Shown here: positions 54,701 to 62,227 of the stretch, piece by piece | Layout of the letters: the number at the start of each line of letters is the position of its first letter | Position numbering within the stretch: the stretch's first letter is position 1 | Assembly: GCF_000170835.1 (NCBI RefSeq) | Contig: NZ_ABCP01000013.1 | Span: forward strand, 1-64,000 | DNA: 64,000 bases | From: Marinobacter algicola DG893 | GTDB taxonomy: Bacteria; Pseudomonadota; Gammaproteobacteria; Pseudomonadales; Oleiphilaceae | Reading direction: 5' to 3' | The notes under the pieces: model-generated | The model's database searches: none | What the model saw: the letters and a program-made list of their open reading frames with translations, nothing else | Told to the model about the DNA's origin: nothing | Position numbers and translations under genes: made by a program

Positions 54701-57191
54701 CATAGAGATCTTTATTATCGAACGGGCCGCTGGTACCGCTGGGTATTGCATATTGAGCGCTGTCTGCCGGGTGGCCAGCCTCGCCTGAAAGATCGATTTC
54801 CCCGCCAGATCCAAGCTCCGAACCGCTGCAAAGGATAAACAATCCCGCGCCGCTTTTACCGCCGGCACCGCCAGCAGCCCTGTATCGAATATAGGACAGA
54901 GATTGCGGCTGGAAGGTCTGGGGGCCAAAGACTTTGCGAGCGCGCTGGCCATCGATTCCCGGGCGGCGCGGAACATCGTTGATGTTTGTGTTGATCTGGA
55001 CCGCGGATCCACCACCGGATCCGGGTTGGCCAACGAGTTTTGAAGGCAGCCCCTCCAGGTTTCCCTCCACCAGGTCTAACGCAATCTCGCGCGCCGAAGG
55101 GTTCGCACCACGGTTACGAGTGTCCGTTACGAACTTCTCGATGAGCGTTGCCTCGACGCCGTGCTCAGATCCACCCGGAGAGGTGTTCACACCACCGCCA
55201 CCCGCAGGCTGCCCGATATATCCACTATTGATGGGGTACAGCTTCGCCAGACTGGCTTCAAGGTTCTCAACGTTGGCACCTGGCACGAAATCCATGCCCA
55301 GTCCGCCATCCCACCCCCGGGCCTTGCCATCGATCTTTCCGTTAACCTGGAAGAAACCTTTTACGCGGAGCTGGGTGTTTCTGTTAACCGTGACAGTCAC
55401 GCCCGCATTGATGGTCAGGTCCTCGAGGCAATAGTAGATCGCCGAAGGATCGCGGAGATCATCGTGGCCAGCCAGATCGATATCATCCGTAATGCTGGTT
55501 ATGCCGCTGGAAGAGCTGACAGCCCCTGGGAAGTTCACCGCGTTAATCTCTGTTGCTCCAGCTACGGCGTACACGGTTTCTGGGAGAGCAGCACCTGGTT
55601 GTTCCGGGGGCAGGGGCTCCGCTTTCTGGGAGCTGCCGAATAGCTCAACGTCGACGCGACCGGTTTTCCAGTTCACCTTTACCTGCTGGATCTCGAAGGC
55701 TCGGTCGATGCCGACGAGTTCGCCGGTGTAGTCTTCGACCTCCGCCAGCTTTAGGCGGACGATATCACCCACCTCCAGATCGTTCTGGTCCGGCATCAAC
55801 TCCAGGGAGATCCGCAGGGGCGGGCCGGCGTAGCGATCGCGCAGGGCGTCAAAGCGATGTCTCAGGGTGTTGTAGGAGTGGCGGGATCCGTGGAGTGCAC
55901 GGAACTCTAGCTGCTTGAGGTCCGCATCGCCGTGGGTATCGATAGATTTCTGGTCAATCAGCAGGTTTGTCCGGGTGAACTCCTCCCGCTGATCCACCCA
56001 GTTCCAACTGATAACGATCCGGTTGATGATCGCTTCCATGTCGTGCTGCAGCGCGCCATACCCTGCGACATTCTCGCGGTCCAGGGTGCGGGTGGCCGTG
56101 GCGGATGACACCACCCCAGTCATTCTCCGGAGACCAATCTCCCCATTGGCATAGATCGGTGCATAGCAGCCCATCAGCAGGAAGAACTGTTCCTCCACGA
56201 ACTGCTTGCCATCCTCGTCGGTGACGCCTGCAATGCGGGCGGCCAGGCCGATATCAGGGTTCGATAGGTCCCACAGGTCCTCACCGATGTTGACGTAGTC
56301 GGATGTACGAATGAACTCCGGAGCAATGCCAAGATGCCAGTGGTCCGGCAGGGTCTCCCCCGGCTCACCATAGATGTTCCCGGTCAGGATGGCGTAGGCC
56401 AGCATCGGCGCGGGCATTTCCAGGTAAACGTACTCTTCCACCTTGGGGGCGTTGTCCGCGCCTTCGTCCTCGGATTTCTCGACACGAATCGGCCGGGTAC
56501 CCAGCACACCACGCGTGCAGCCGGTGAACGTTGTCGACGTTTTACCGGTGTAGCGGATGATTTCTTTCTGGCCATCCTCTTCCAGGATGATGTAACCGAC
56601 AGTCTGGCCCGGGGCATCGGTCCGGCCAGAGGGGGAGGGCGGCTGCTTTACGGTCTGGAAGCCTTCGGTGTTGAAGACCTCGACCTCGTCATCATCGGGC
56701 TCGAGAGTTTTTGCCAGTGATGTGGACTTGACCTCGAAGACGTTCTTCCGCATCTCGCGCTGGATGTCGGAACACTTCCAGGAATAGACCAGACCCTTGT
56801 AACTGGCAGATCGGATGATCTGGGTCTGAACCAGTGTGTAGGTAGACCAGTCCAGTCCACGGAAGCCAGCATAGAACCGGGCCCGCTTACCACGCAGCCC
56901 TAGCCCGGCACTGAGTTTTGATCGCTGCTTGTCCGTCAGGCCGTCATCGAGGGCCGAGAAGGACAGGGCGCCGATCTCAGACAGCGCCTTATCCGGATTG
57001 ATCTTCTGGGTGGTACCGGAAATGTCAGTCAGGACGCGATCGAATATTTCACCGGTGAGGCCTTCAATGGTATGGCTGGTCAAATACACCAGGTCACTGC
57101 CAGCGTCATCGAATGCTATCTCGACAACGAAGGCGGGCTCCTGTGCCCGGGCTTGGTTAAGCTGGGAAAACTCTGGGGTGTCTATTCTCAT
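51723..57191 (-). CDS. Giant J-like tail tip protein with C-terminal beta-helix
   Basis: 1822 residues. The N-terminal 520 or so look like the hub portion of siphophage tip proteins (VVEIAFDD..., and LEVGDIVRLKLAEVEDYTGEL). A glycine-rich module (about 600-850, GGAGGKSGAGLF and similar) follows, then fibronectin-III-like repeats (about 870-1230). Next comes a short J-type stretch (VTTGTLLATETVTTEGLIRA). The last 350 residues begin with TVTVGAGGDYATINLALEAL and read as a right-handed parallel beta-helix with repeated Cys/Asn/Ser turns. It likely forms the central tip and carries receptor-binding or polysaccharide-binding activity. Its start overlaps the preceding gene by 4 bp. Confidence 0.82.
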   Translation of the reverse strand: MRIDTPEFSQLNQARAQEPAFVVEIAFDDAGSDLVYLTSHTIEGLTGEIFDRVLTDISGTTQKINPDKALSEIGALSFSALDDGLTDKQRSKLSAGLGLRGKRARFYAGFRGLDWSTYTLVQTQIIRSASYKGLVYSWKCSDIQREMRKNVFEVKSTSLAKTLEPDDDEVEVFNTEGFQTVKQPPSPSGRTDAPGQTVGYIILEEDGQKEIIRYTGKTSTTFTGCTRGVLGTRPIRVEKSEDEGADNAPKVEEYVYLEMPAPMLAYAILTGNIYGEPGETLPDHWHLGIAPEFIRTSDYVNIGEDLWDLSNPDIGLAARIAGVTDEDGKQFVEEQFFLLMGCYAPIYANGEIGLRRMTGVVSSATATRTLDRENVAGYGALQHDMEAIINRIVISWNWVDQREEFTRTNLLIDQKSIDTHGDADLKQLEFRALHGSRHSYNTLRHRFDALRDRYAGPPLRISLELMPDQNDLEVGDIVRLKLAEVEDYTGELVGIDRAFEIQQVKVNWKTGRVDVELFGSSQKAEPLPPEQPGAALPETVYAVAGATEINAVNFPGAVSSSSGITSITDDIDLAGHDDLRDPSAIYYCLEDLTINAGVTVTVNRNTQLRVKGFFQVNGKIDGKARGWDGGLGMDFVPGANVENLEASLAKLYPINSGYIGQPAGGGGVNTSPGGSEHGVEATLIEKFVTDTRNRGANPSAREIALDLVEGNLEGLPSKLVGQPGSGGGSAVQINTNINDVPRRPGIDGQRARKVFGPQTFQPQSLSYIRYRAAGGAGGKSGAGLFILCSGSELGSGGEIDLSGEAGHPADSAQYAIPSGTSGPFDNKDLYGGRGAGGSPGAMYVAVVGATSNPPTLTSANSSFYYGDSSSNQAEVTIAAEAGRGIQYSSLGPGVSSFTVNGAHNDQPRGNPNEYVGFTRIQFINGEIEPAPDVPEHSEKPAAILVTEALNTPKTPNANISTLEVSVTAPADSAYSYALVEFRPQGQAGWTEAGPASPEALITVASDGTTYDIRARSVSTTGVISNDFISTAITTTKIIGAEPGDPNVDEKIRIPRVRGLELEGQGNDTEFTGRDAKFVWRATSIGEWFEIGSEGQLGASAGELDLYFRDYQVEIWAQNKIVRTEWVQDPAFVYLYEKNAEDYARENGSAGAWRSFEIRVYCRGRLNQVSDVAASLSVSNPAPTNITGLAVTAGFNALEIAYTKPSDLDFAGVQVWVSATSGFDPDVVSPVATISDNSYVAGGLNQGQNYYIRLRPFDAFGIEGTTPTAEIMVTTRTGQQLAGLSGWAYELDPVDEQFINDNLAGDAIPSQKIKNVTAAKVTTGTLLATETVTTEGLIRAVDDINTPTVQAGLGPVELTLGGVPFTALMWSFNAAGVTFATDELGNVYLSGEIEASSFTNDELSIDAQGNLVSTGTFTFGDVGGGEYVQFDGTNLNIATPFLQLDGSKVVLGDDATDQYVSYDGTTVELGPGVTIGKNTDRTVTVGAGGDYATINLALEALSRVVPAYKSGGFNATIELMSGFVIAEQIYVNGIDLSWITISSASGEIHQIDETAITENTALVGTVHAVWNCIGGGRSPRINFRMGYSTGVTPRSGIYCRGEGSVVAADQIYIENAGYFSILCVGGGIVHSDGDVECYDTQIDNGIEVANNSIIRVTGSLTSNGGGNRGLVVGSSSTVNVTEDINCNNNGSGIAVQGVSSITCGSEITCDSNANRPLFMVGSSTIRASSMVTTNNGSSAFMTDSCEVHTSFQWDASNTGGVFMERSCTARVGSNLNCGPDDLTMVDGCFVSRSSASTGGVVNVTPNGISGDGILLEFNPSGPG

Positions 57192-57592
57192 GCTTCAACT
57201 GCCTGCCAGGCGTATTGCCAAAAACCGGTTTGATCGACAAACGTTTCCCTGTAGTCGCCCTGGATGATAAAGGTCTGGGGGGAGTCGGGAGCGTCTGGGG
57301 TGCCGAACAGATCGAGGGTCCAAGCTTCACCGGCGACCACGGAATCTAGAAACTCCACAATCTGAGCTTTCAGAGCGTCGTCATTAAACGGGGGCGTCTG
57401 AAGGTTCCGAAGGTTCTCGCGGTGCATCAACCGCGTCATTCGCCGCCCGGAAAGGCTCTTTGTTTCTTCCACGGCTCGACGCGGGCTTCGGTTTGCGGAT
57501 GATTTTGAGAGTGGTACTTCGAAAATAATCTGATCCCCGGCGACGTGCCCGGAGACCAGCGAACGCTCCGCTATGAACGTGATCGTTGCCAT
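57188..57592 (-). CDS. Small phage tail protein between tape measure and tip
   Basis: 134 residues with a beta-rich start (MATITFIAERSLVSGHVAGD) and a central RREENL-like basic stretch. It is placed where distal-tail or baseplate-initiator proteins sit in related phages. No L, M, K or I homologues of lambda are present, so this one protein may stand in for part of that set. ATGA overlap couples it to the tip gene. Confidence 0.7.
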   Translation of the reverse strand: MATITFIAERSLVSGHVAGDQIIFEVPLSKSSANRSPRRAVEETKSLSGRRMTRLMHRENLRNLQTPPFNDDALKAQIVEFLDSVVAGEAWTLDLFGTPDAPDSPQTFIIQGDYRETFVDQTGFWQYAWQAVEA

Positions 57593-57601
57593 AAGTAATC
57601 G

Positions 57602-59650
57602 TCAGCCGTTTGAAAGGGCCCGGCCATTACGAGAGGCGGGCTCGATTAGAACAAAGTCTGTTGAATCAAGGTGATCTTTAATCGACCTTGATATTTGGTC
57701 AGCATCCAATCCATTTACATCGCCGTTGAAGATGATCTGGACACCACGACGATCGTCTTCGAGGTCTTCTGAATAGGTCGGATCTGTATTGGTAGGTACT
57801 GGGGGATTGGTGCCGCTTGAGGAATATCCGCCGGTGCCGACCGCCCCTCCACCGCTTGTGGCTTGATAGGCTTGCGCGAGGCCCGTGGCGGCAATCAAGC
57901 CTACTTTTATGGCACCTAGCGACTGAACAGCAGAAGCCGCAGCCGCAGCGCGTGCAACCGAAGTTGGATCGCCAGGAACCAGTTGGCTGGAGTATGCGAG
58001 CATAGACGCCGTCTGCGTGTGGGCGAGCGTCTGAGCAATCGCAAGGCCTTTGGTAATGGCAATGGAGGCAAGGGCCGCAGCCTTGCTCTCGCCTGCAAAA
58101 GTGTTGAGAAATCCTGCGGCCGCCTGCCAAGTGGAATAATGCATATTCGTAATTGCAGATTGTGCCTGTTCTTCAACTTGAGCTCGTTTTTTCGCTTCCT
58201 TCTCGGCGAGGCGGGTCTGCTCTTCCTGGAACTCCTGGTATAGCTCGAGGTGGGAGTCGTATTGCTCCCGCTGAGTGTCGAATTCGAACTCTTCCCTGAC
58301 TCTTTGCTGGGCCGCCAGCTTCTCCAGCTCAATCTTCTCGGCCTGCTCTATTTCACCCGCAGCGTATGCCTGTCGGATCTCCTTCAGCCTCTCCTGGTAC
58401 TCCACCTGGATGGCATATCTTTCATCCAGAGATGCCTTGAGTCTTCCATATTCGTCACTGAATTCAGAGCCTCCAGATCCACCAGCAGCACCGGAAGCAG
58501 TTTCGGGAATTTCAGGCATGCCAACAAGCTCGACGACTGGCGCATTCCGGCTGTTCTGAGCCATTCGCTTCCTGAAGTCGACGATCTTGTTTTCCGTGTC
58601 GGCGATCATCTGCCATATTTCGTCTTTGTCGTAGTAAGCGACAATGCCATCTTTGCCAAAGAAGCGGACACGGTTGGTAGGGTTGTCGAGCATGGAGTAT
58701 AGAGTTTCCAGCTCATCTTCGATCCGCACGATATCGTCAGAGGCGGCTCCGGCCGTCATGGCCGCCAGCTCTTCTGCCAGGAATTGCGCGACCTTTATTG
58801 CGCCGTCGATGGCCTGCGCCGCCTTGTTCATTGAGATAACAACTGCGGAACCAAGAGCCTGGGCGGAATTCATGGTTTGCTCGTTGCTCAGGAAATCGAC
58901 CAGATCTTCAATTGCTGGAAGCGCTCCCATAACGAGCTCGTTCTTCATCCCGGTTGCAGCCCCGGTAAGCTCATCCATCCCGCGACGTACTTGCTCAAGC
59001 TGCTGAAACTCCAGCTCTGAGAATACGTTTCCTGTTCTCTGGGCTTCGTCGCCAAGATTATTGAGCTCTTTACCGTTGTCTCTAAGAAGCGGGAGCAGGG
59101 CAGTGGCGTCCGATGCGATCGCCTCCATATAAAACGTCATATCGTTCTGACTGACGCCGGCCTGCTCGAGGCTTTTCACATAGAGTTGGAGTGCTTCCGG
59201 CCCAGAAAGCCTGGCGAACTCATTGGCAGTCACACCAACTTTCGGGGCAATCTTCTCGAAGAAGTCAGCCATCGGGCCGCCACCGGTTTGTATGAAATCA
59301 CCGATGCGATCGTTGGTATCCTTCAGGATATCCGCCATCTTTTCCTGCTCAACTCCATATCTCTTCGAGGCATAGGTGAGCTTCTGGAATTGCTGCGGCG
59401 TAGTGTTGGCTAGTGCAGACAGGTTTTTGATTTCCCTTGCACTATTAACAGTTGAGCCGACAAGAGCCGTCATGGCGGTAATCCCCGCCGCACTGGCGGC
59501 AGTGAGGGCGGCGCCGATCTGGTTAGAATATTTTTCGATCTGCTTGGCGGTTTTCTGGGATTTGCGCGACGCTTTGTCCAGACCCGCCTCGAAGCCGCCA
59601 ACCTTGGCAATGAGGTCGAGCGTCAATGTGCCAAGCGACTTTCTGGACAT
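57602..59650 (-). CDS. Tail tape measure protein
   Basis: 682 residues. It starts with LGTLTLDLIAKVGGFEAGLD, common in tape measures, then a helical region with short hydrophobic segments (ALTAASAAGITAMTALVG; the region around NSAQALGSAVV). A long charged coiled coil follows (about 405-510, RLKEIRQAYAAGEIEQAEKI). A Gly/Ser/Pro-rich C-terminus ends it. For family tails of about 0.15 nm per residue this would predict a tail near 100 nm. GGAG lies before ATG 59650, just after a terminator hairpin. Confidence 0.85.
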   Translation of the reverse strand: MSRKSLGTLTLDLIAKVGGFEAGLDKASRKSQKTAKQIEKYSNQIGAALTAASAAGITAMTALVGSTVNSAREIKNLSALANTTPQQFQKLTYASKRYGVEQEKMADILKDTNDRIGDFIQTGGGPMADFFEKIAPKVGVTANEFARLSGPEALQLYVKSLEQAGVSQNDMTFYMEAIASDATALLPLLRDNGKELNNLGDEAQRTGNVFSELEFQQLEQVRRGMDELTGAATGMKNELVMGALPAIEDLVDFLSNEQTMNSAQALGSAVVISMNKAAQAIDGAIKVAQFLAEELAAMTAGAASDDIVRIEDELETLYSMLDNPTNRVRFFGKDGIVAYYDKDEIWQMIADTENKIVDFRKRMAQNSRNAPVVELVGMPEIPETASGAAGGSGGSEFSDEYGRLKASLDERYAIQVEYQERLKEIRQAYAAGEIEQAEKIELEKLAAQQRVREEFEFDTQREQYDSHLELYQEFQEEQTRLAEKEAKKRAQVEEQAQSAITNMHYSTWQAAAGFLNTFAGESKAAALASIAITKGLAIAQTLAHTQTASMLAYSSQLVPGDPTSVARAAAAASAVQSLGAIKVGLIAATGLAQAYQATSGGGAVGTGGYSSSGTNPPVPTNTDPTYSEDLEDDRRGVQIIFNGDVNGLDADQISRSIKDHLDSTDFVLIEPASRNGRALSNG

Positions 59651-59664
59651 GCTTTTCTCCAGGC

Positions 59665-59693
59665 AATAAAAAACCCGCCGTAAAAGGCGGGTT
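59665..59693 (-). terminator. Rho-independent terminator after the phage lipoprotein gene
   Basis: On the minus strand AACCCGCC, a 6-nt loop and GGCGGGTTTTTTATT give a perfect 8-bp stem followed by a T run. It lies 20 nt after the lipoprotein stop and 15 nt before the tape measure start. A terminator in the middle of a late operon must be bypassed by antitermination or serve a separate transcript. Confidence 0.85.
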
Positions 59694-59712
59694 CAAGTTC
59701 GACTTAATAGGG

Positions 59713-60123
59713 TCATCCGCTACCCAGCTGTGCCTTGCAGTAATCCGCAGCCTCAACTAGGTCCAAGTCTGACTTAAAACGATAGGTCGGATAGAGCGTG
59801 TCATCCGGATCTACAACAAGGGTCGGGCCCTCAATAGAGATGTCGGCAGAGCCAAACCCGACGTGGTGAAGTTGACCTGAGCTGTACTTCACACCCATTA
59901 CCCCCTCCCACGAAGCGTAAGAGCTACACAGCCTGCCTCGACCGGATTCAGTTATTTCAATGGTCGATATGTAAGGTCCCATCGCCCCCGTCCATAGTCC
60001 AACTGATGCTGGTGGTGGGGGATCCGGGTTGAGCTCCACAAATTCGGTGGCGTCCGGAATAGTCGGGGATGAAACGCAGCCACCGAGGCCGATAGCAAAG
60101 AAGAGAAGGGAGATTTTTTTCAT
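59713..60123 (-). CDS. Phage-encoded lipoprotein, possible superinfection-exclusion moron
   Basis: 136 residues with a clear lipoprotein signal (MKKISLLFFAIGLGGC, Cys16) and a small mature domain rich in Gly, Pro and Asp containing four further Cys-poor beta-like stretches. Tail structural proteins do not need lipid anchors, and the gene has its own downstream terminator, so it fits a moron inserted between the tail chaperone and tape measure genes. Known phage lipoproteins of this size block receptors or lysozyme, but no homology to Cor or Llp was recognised. GGAG lies eight bases before ATG 60123. No clear promoter was seen upstream. Confidence 0.72.
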   Translation of the reverse strand: MKKISLLFFAIGLGGCVSSPTIPDATEFVELNPDPPPPASVGLWTGAMGPYISTIEITESGRGRLCSSYASWEGVMGVKYSSGQLHHVGFGSADISIEGPTLVVDPDDTLYPTYRFKSDLDLVEAADYCKAQLGSG

Positions 60124-60162
60124 AGGCATAGCTCCGGCAAATTTCTCCCGAAGTCTAGCAGG

Positions 60163-60471
60163 CTATCTCCATTTCTCCATGGCCTCCTCCATCGAAATGG
60201 CGGGCTCCTCATGGTAAGGCGCAAAGTGATAAAAGCTGACCGGAGCGCTGTCCTTCTTCTTATGGATGTTGTGCAGGATAGTTGCAAGCAGGGCGGTACC
60301 GCGCTCAGTCCGCATCCCTTGATTGAAACTTCCCCTTTTCCGGCGGTAGTTCATCCAGCTCAGAAACTCGGCGTATGGCATCACCTCCTGGGCTTGTGCG
60401 ATCGTTTGACCGCCAACGCCATTGAGAACGAGCTCATGCCAAACTTCCTGCTCTTCGGTCAGCTCTTGGTC
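60163..60471 (-). CDS. Frameshift extension T of the tail assembly chaperone gpGT
   Basis: After a -1 shift at GGGAAAG, the frame runs DQELTEEQEVWHELVLNGVG and on without a stop into MPYAEFLSWMNYRRKRGSFN, ending at 60163. This adds 102 residues to the 113 from the G frame, a product of about 215. The part from 60384 (73 residues, MMPYAEFL...) could start on its own, but AGGAGG is only one to four bases before that start. The MPYAEFLxWMNYRRKR segment resembles the T part of lambda-like chaperones. Confidence 0.82.
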   Translation of the reverse strand, partial: DQELTEEQEVWHELVLNGVGGQTIAQAQEVMPYAEFLSWMNYRRKRGSFNQGMRTERGTALLATILHNIHKKKDSAPVSFYHFAPYHEEPAISMEEAMEKWR

Positions 60472-60809
60472 TTTCCCAGCTCGTTCACCTCCCCAATGAC
60501 GGAAAGCAGAGCCATGGTGAGATTTCCATCAAGAGCCCCACGATCAGGGTCTGCGTCGCCGGTGATGTCCTCTGGTGTAAATACCGGCTTCCCCTTCTCG
60601 TCACAGATGCTCGCGGCGATTCGGCCAGCAACCGCGTCAGAGTTGTTCTTCATTGCCTGGATATCGGATACAGCAGTTCGATAGGACAGGCGGCGAACAT
60701 AGACGGTGGCAGTCAGTTCCTTCTTTCCCTGTTTCCAGGTTATTTCCTTTTCAACTGGGGCGCCTGTGAAGGCACCCATCTCGCTGAGTGTTTCAAGGGT
60801 TAGATTCAT
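60459..60809 (-). CDS. Tail assembly chaperone G
   Basis: 116 residues, the gpG-like chaperone that binds the tape measure during tail assembly. The N-terminal beta part (EKEITWKQGKKELTATVYVRRLSYR) and helical C-terminus match this class. Just before its stop the heptamer GGGAAAG lets ribosomes slip into the T frame. Its ATG overlaps the major tail protein stop by 4 bp. Confidence 0.83.
   Translation of the reverse strand: MNLTLETLSEMGAFTGAPVEKEITWKQGKKELTATVYVRRLSYRTAVSDIQAMKNNSDAVAGRIAASICDEKGKPVFTPEDITGDADPDRGALDGNLTMALLSVIGEVNELGKTKS
60471..60477 (-). other. Programmed -1 frameshift site GGGAAAG
   Basis: In the zero frame the heptamer reads G GGA AAG, the same slippery sequence as in phage lambda G/T. 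It begins 16 nt upstream of the start of the G stop codon, and the -1 frame is open for 102 codons beyond it. The position and frame were checked codon by codon. Downstream structure that may stimulate slippage was not resolved. Confidence 0.88.
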
Positions 60810-61519
60810 GTGCTTGCCTTCTTAATCCACTGGGAGCTCCCAGAACGCTGAATGCTGACCTCCGTGGTCACAACAGTGTTCTGGCTGAAATCGAAGGGGA
60901 AGTCGGAGACGTAACCGCGGAACTTGAACCATGTCCGGGAGTCCGGGCAAACCAGGTCGACGTCGCCCAGAGTTGCTGTTGCTGTCGCACCCGAGCCCGC
61001 ACCGCTGATGGTGACGGTTGGCGCGGAGCGATAGCCGGAACCTGGGTTGGTTATTGTGATTCCTGTGACGGCATCACCATCAGTTTCAACGGTGCCCTCA
61101 GCCTTCACACCATTAGAATCTTCAGGGTCCGAAAAGGTCACTGTCGGGGAGCCGTATCCAGTGCCGCCAGCATCAACGCTGACAGATTTCACAGGGCTAC
61201 CATAACCGGGCTCACCTTCACCATCGGACCAGCCAACTGCCCAGGGAATCTTCGGGCTGGGATTCATACGGGAAAGGTTGTACAGCGTGAGATGGCTGGC
61301 CATCTTCGGATCCGCGTTGATCCCCATGGTTGCCTGGCCTGGTGTCCGCAGGCCGGACTGGTAAGAACGCTCAAAGTCCTCGAGGCAGGTATCCTCGATC
61401 TGGTCTGCCGGGTCACCGCCCGGGGTCAAGCTGGTTGCGCACTCTGCCCGGGTAACGACCGGTGTACCGCCGGAGGTGTCCAGGAAGAAGACGTGGGTGC
61501 CTTGGGCCAATACGCTCAT
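60806..61519 (-). CDS. Major tail tube protein with inserted beta-repeat domain
   Basis: 237 residues. The N-terminal 105 (VLAQGTHVFFLDTSGGTPVV...) and the last 50 (TWFKFRGYVSDFPFDFSQNTV) are like lambdoid tail tube proteins. Between them, at about 111-183, lies an inserted domain with two related units, AGGTGYGSPTVTFSD and NPGSGYRSAPTVTISG, a Gly-Tyr beta motif also seen as decoration in other phage structural proteins. The domain would project from the tube. It is followed by the G chaperone with a 4-bp overlap and preceded by a terminator hairpin. Confidence 0.82.
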   Translation of the reverse strand: MSVLAQGTHVFFLDTSGGTPVVTRAECATSLTPGGDPADQIEDTCLEDFERSYQSGLRTPGQATMGINADPKMASHLTLYNLSRMNPSPKIPWAVGWSDGEGEPGYGSPVKSVSVDAGGTGYGSPTVTFSDPEDSNGVKAEGTVETDGDAVTGITITNPGSGYRSAPTVTISGAGSGATATATLGDVDLVCPDSRTWFKFRGYVSDFPFDFSQNTVVTTEVSIQRSGSSQWIKKAST

Positions 61520-61609
61520 GACAAAATCCTCTCTATGGGAACGTGCCGCCTCACGGCGGGATTGGAAAAGGGAGCCCTATAGAGCGTCATCTCGACGAGT
61601 CCAGGGCAT

Positions 61610-61633
61610 AAAAAAGCCCGCTCATTGGCGGGC
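61610..61633 (-). terminator. Terminator between the tail terminator gene and major tail gene
   Basis: On the minus strand GCCCGC, a 6-nt loop and GCGGGC are followed by TTTTTT. It lies 13 nt after the stop of the DUF3168-like gene and about 90 nt before the major tail protein start. That gap may hold a promoter or processing site for the abundant tail protein message; none was recognised with confidence. Confidence 0.8.
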
Positions 61634-61646
61634 ATTGGTTGCTCGT

Positions 61647-62012
61647 TTATCGGTGGACAAACCAGTCCACGTCGAATCCATATCGCTTATGGCCGGTGTC
61701 AGGATCTGTGCTTTCGCCGTTCCACCCTACGATGTGAGCGTGTGGCTCAATCGCGTTTCGGAGCGATTCGGCTACCTCCCGGGCAGCGCTTCCACGATCG
61801 GCATACACGTCAATCTGAATGGTGTACTGATCTATATCTGGTGTTTGGCCCAAGTAGTTCTCTGGCAGGCCGGTTATGGTCTGCCAAACTGCATATGGCA
61901 GTGTCACGCCGTGGGGCGCCTCACCAAACGGAAATAGTCGAACTGGACCAGTGCCGAGAAGGGCGGTGACACTGGTGTCCGCTGCACAAACCTGGAAGAT
62001 CGGCGGGTTCAT
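61647..62012 (-). CDS. Tail terminator/completion protein (DUF3168-like)
   Basis: 121 residues starting MNPPIFQVCAADTSVTALLG, with YAVWQTITGLPENYL and TIQIDVYADRGSAAREVAESLRNAI, the pattern of DUF3168 proteins (lambda gpU-like) that stop tail-tube growth and join the tail to the head. It overlaps the preceding gene by 4 bp. Confidence 0.82.
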   Translation of the reverse strand: MNPPIFQVCAADTSVTALLGTGPVRLFPFGEAPHGVTLPYAVWQTITGLPENYLGQTPDIDQYTIQIDVYADRGSAAREVAESLRNAIEPHAHIVGWNGESTDPDTGHKRYGFDVDWFVHR

Positions 62013-62227
62013 TGGTCGCTCCCCACAGGCTCAACGGTGACAGTTCCACGCAGCGTCCTGGTGTATGCCTGGTCTCGCTCGGGTTTCTTGATGCGGGCCG
62101 GCTGCGGGTAGAACTTCAGGATTCCGCGATCGGTGTCCGCATAGTAGGCGCCGGGAATCTCATTCCCGTTTACAAAAGCCTTCACAGGGCGGCCGGCCAT
62201 GGTGGTGTTCTTGACGGTGTAGATCAT
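62009..62227 (-). CDS. Small head-tail region protein
   Basis: 72 residues (MIYTVKNTTMAGRPVKAFVN...). A beta-rich protein with no recognised family. Both ends overlap neighbouring genes by 4 bp, which is strong support for it being a real gene. It is probably a small accessory factor of the connector region. Confidence 0.7.
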   Translation of the reverse strand: MIYTVKNTTMAGRPVKAFVNGNEIPGAYYADTDRGILKFYPQPARIKKPERDQAYTRTLRGTVTVEPVGSDQ

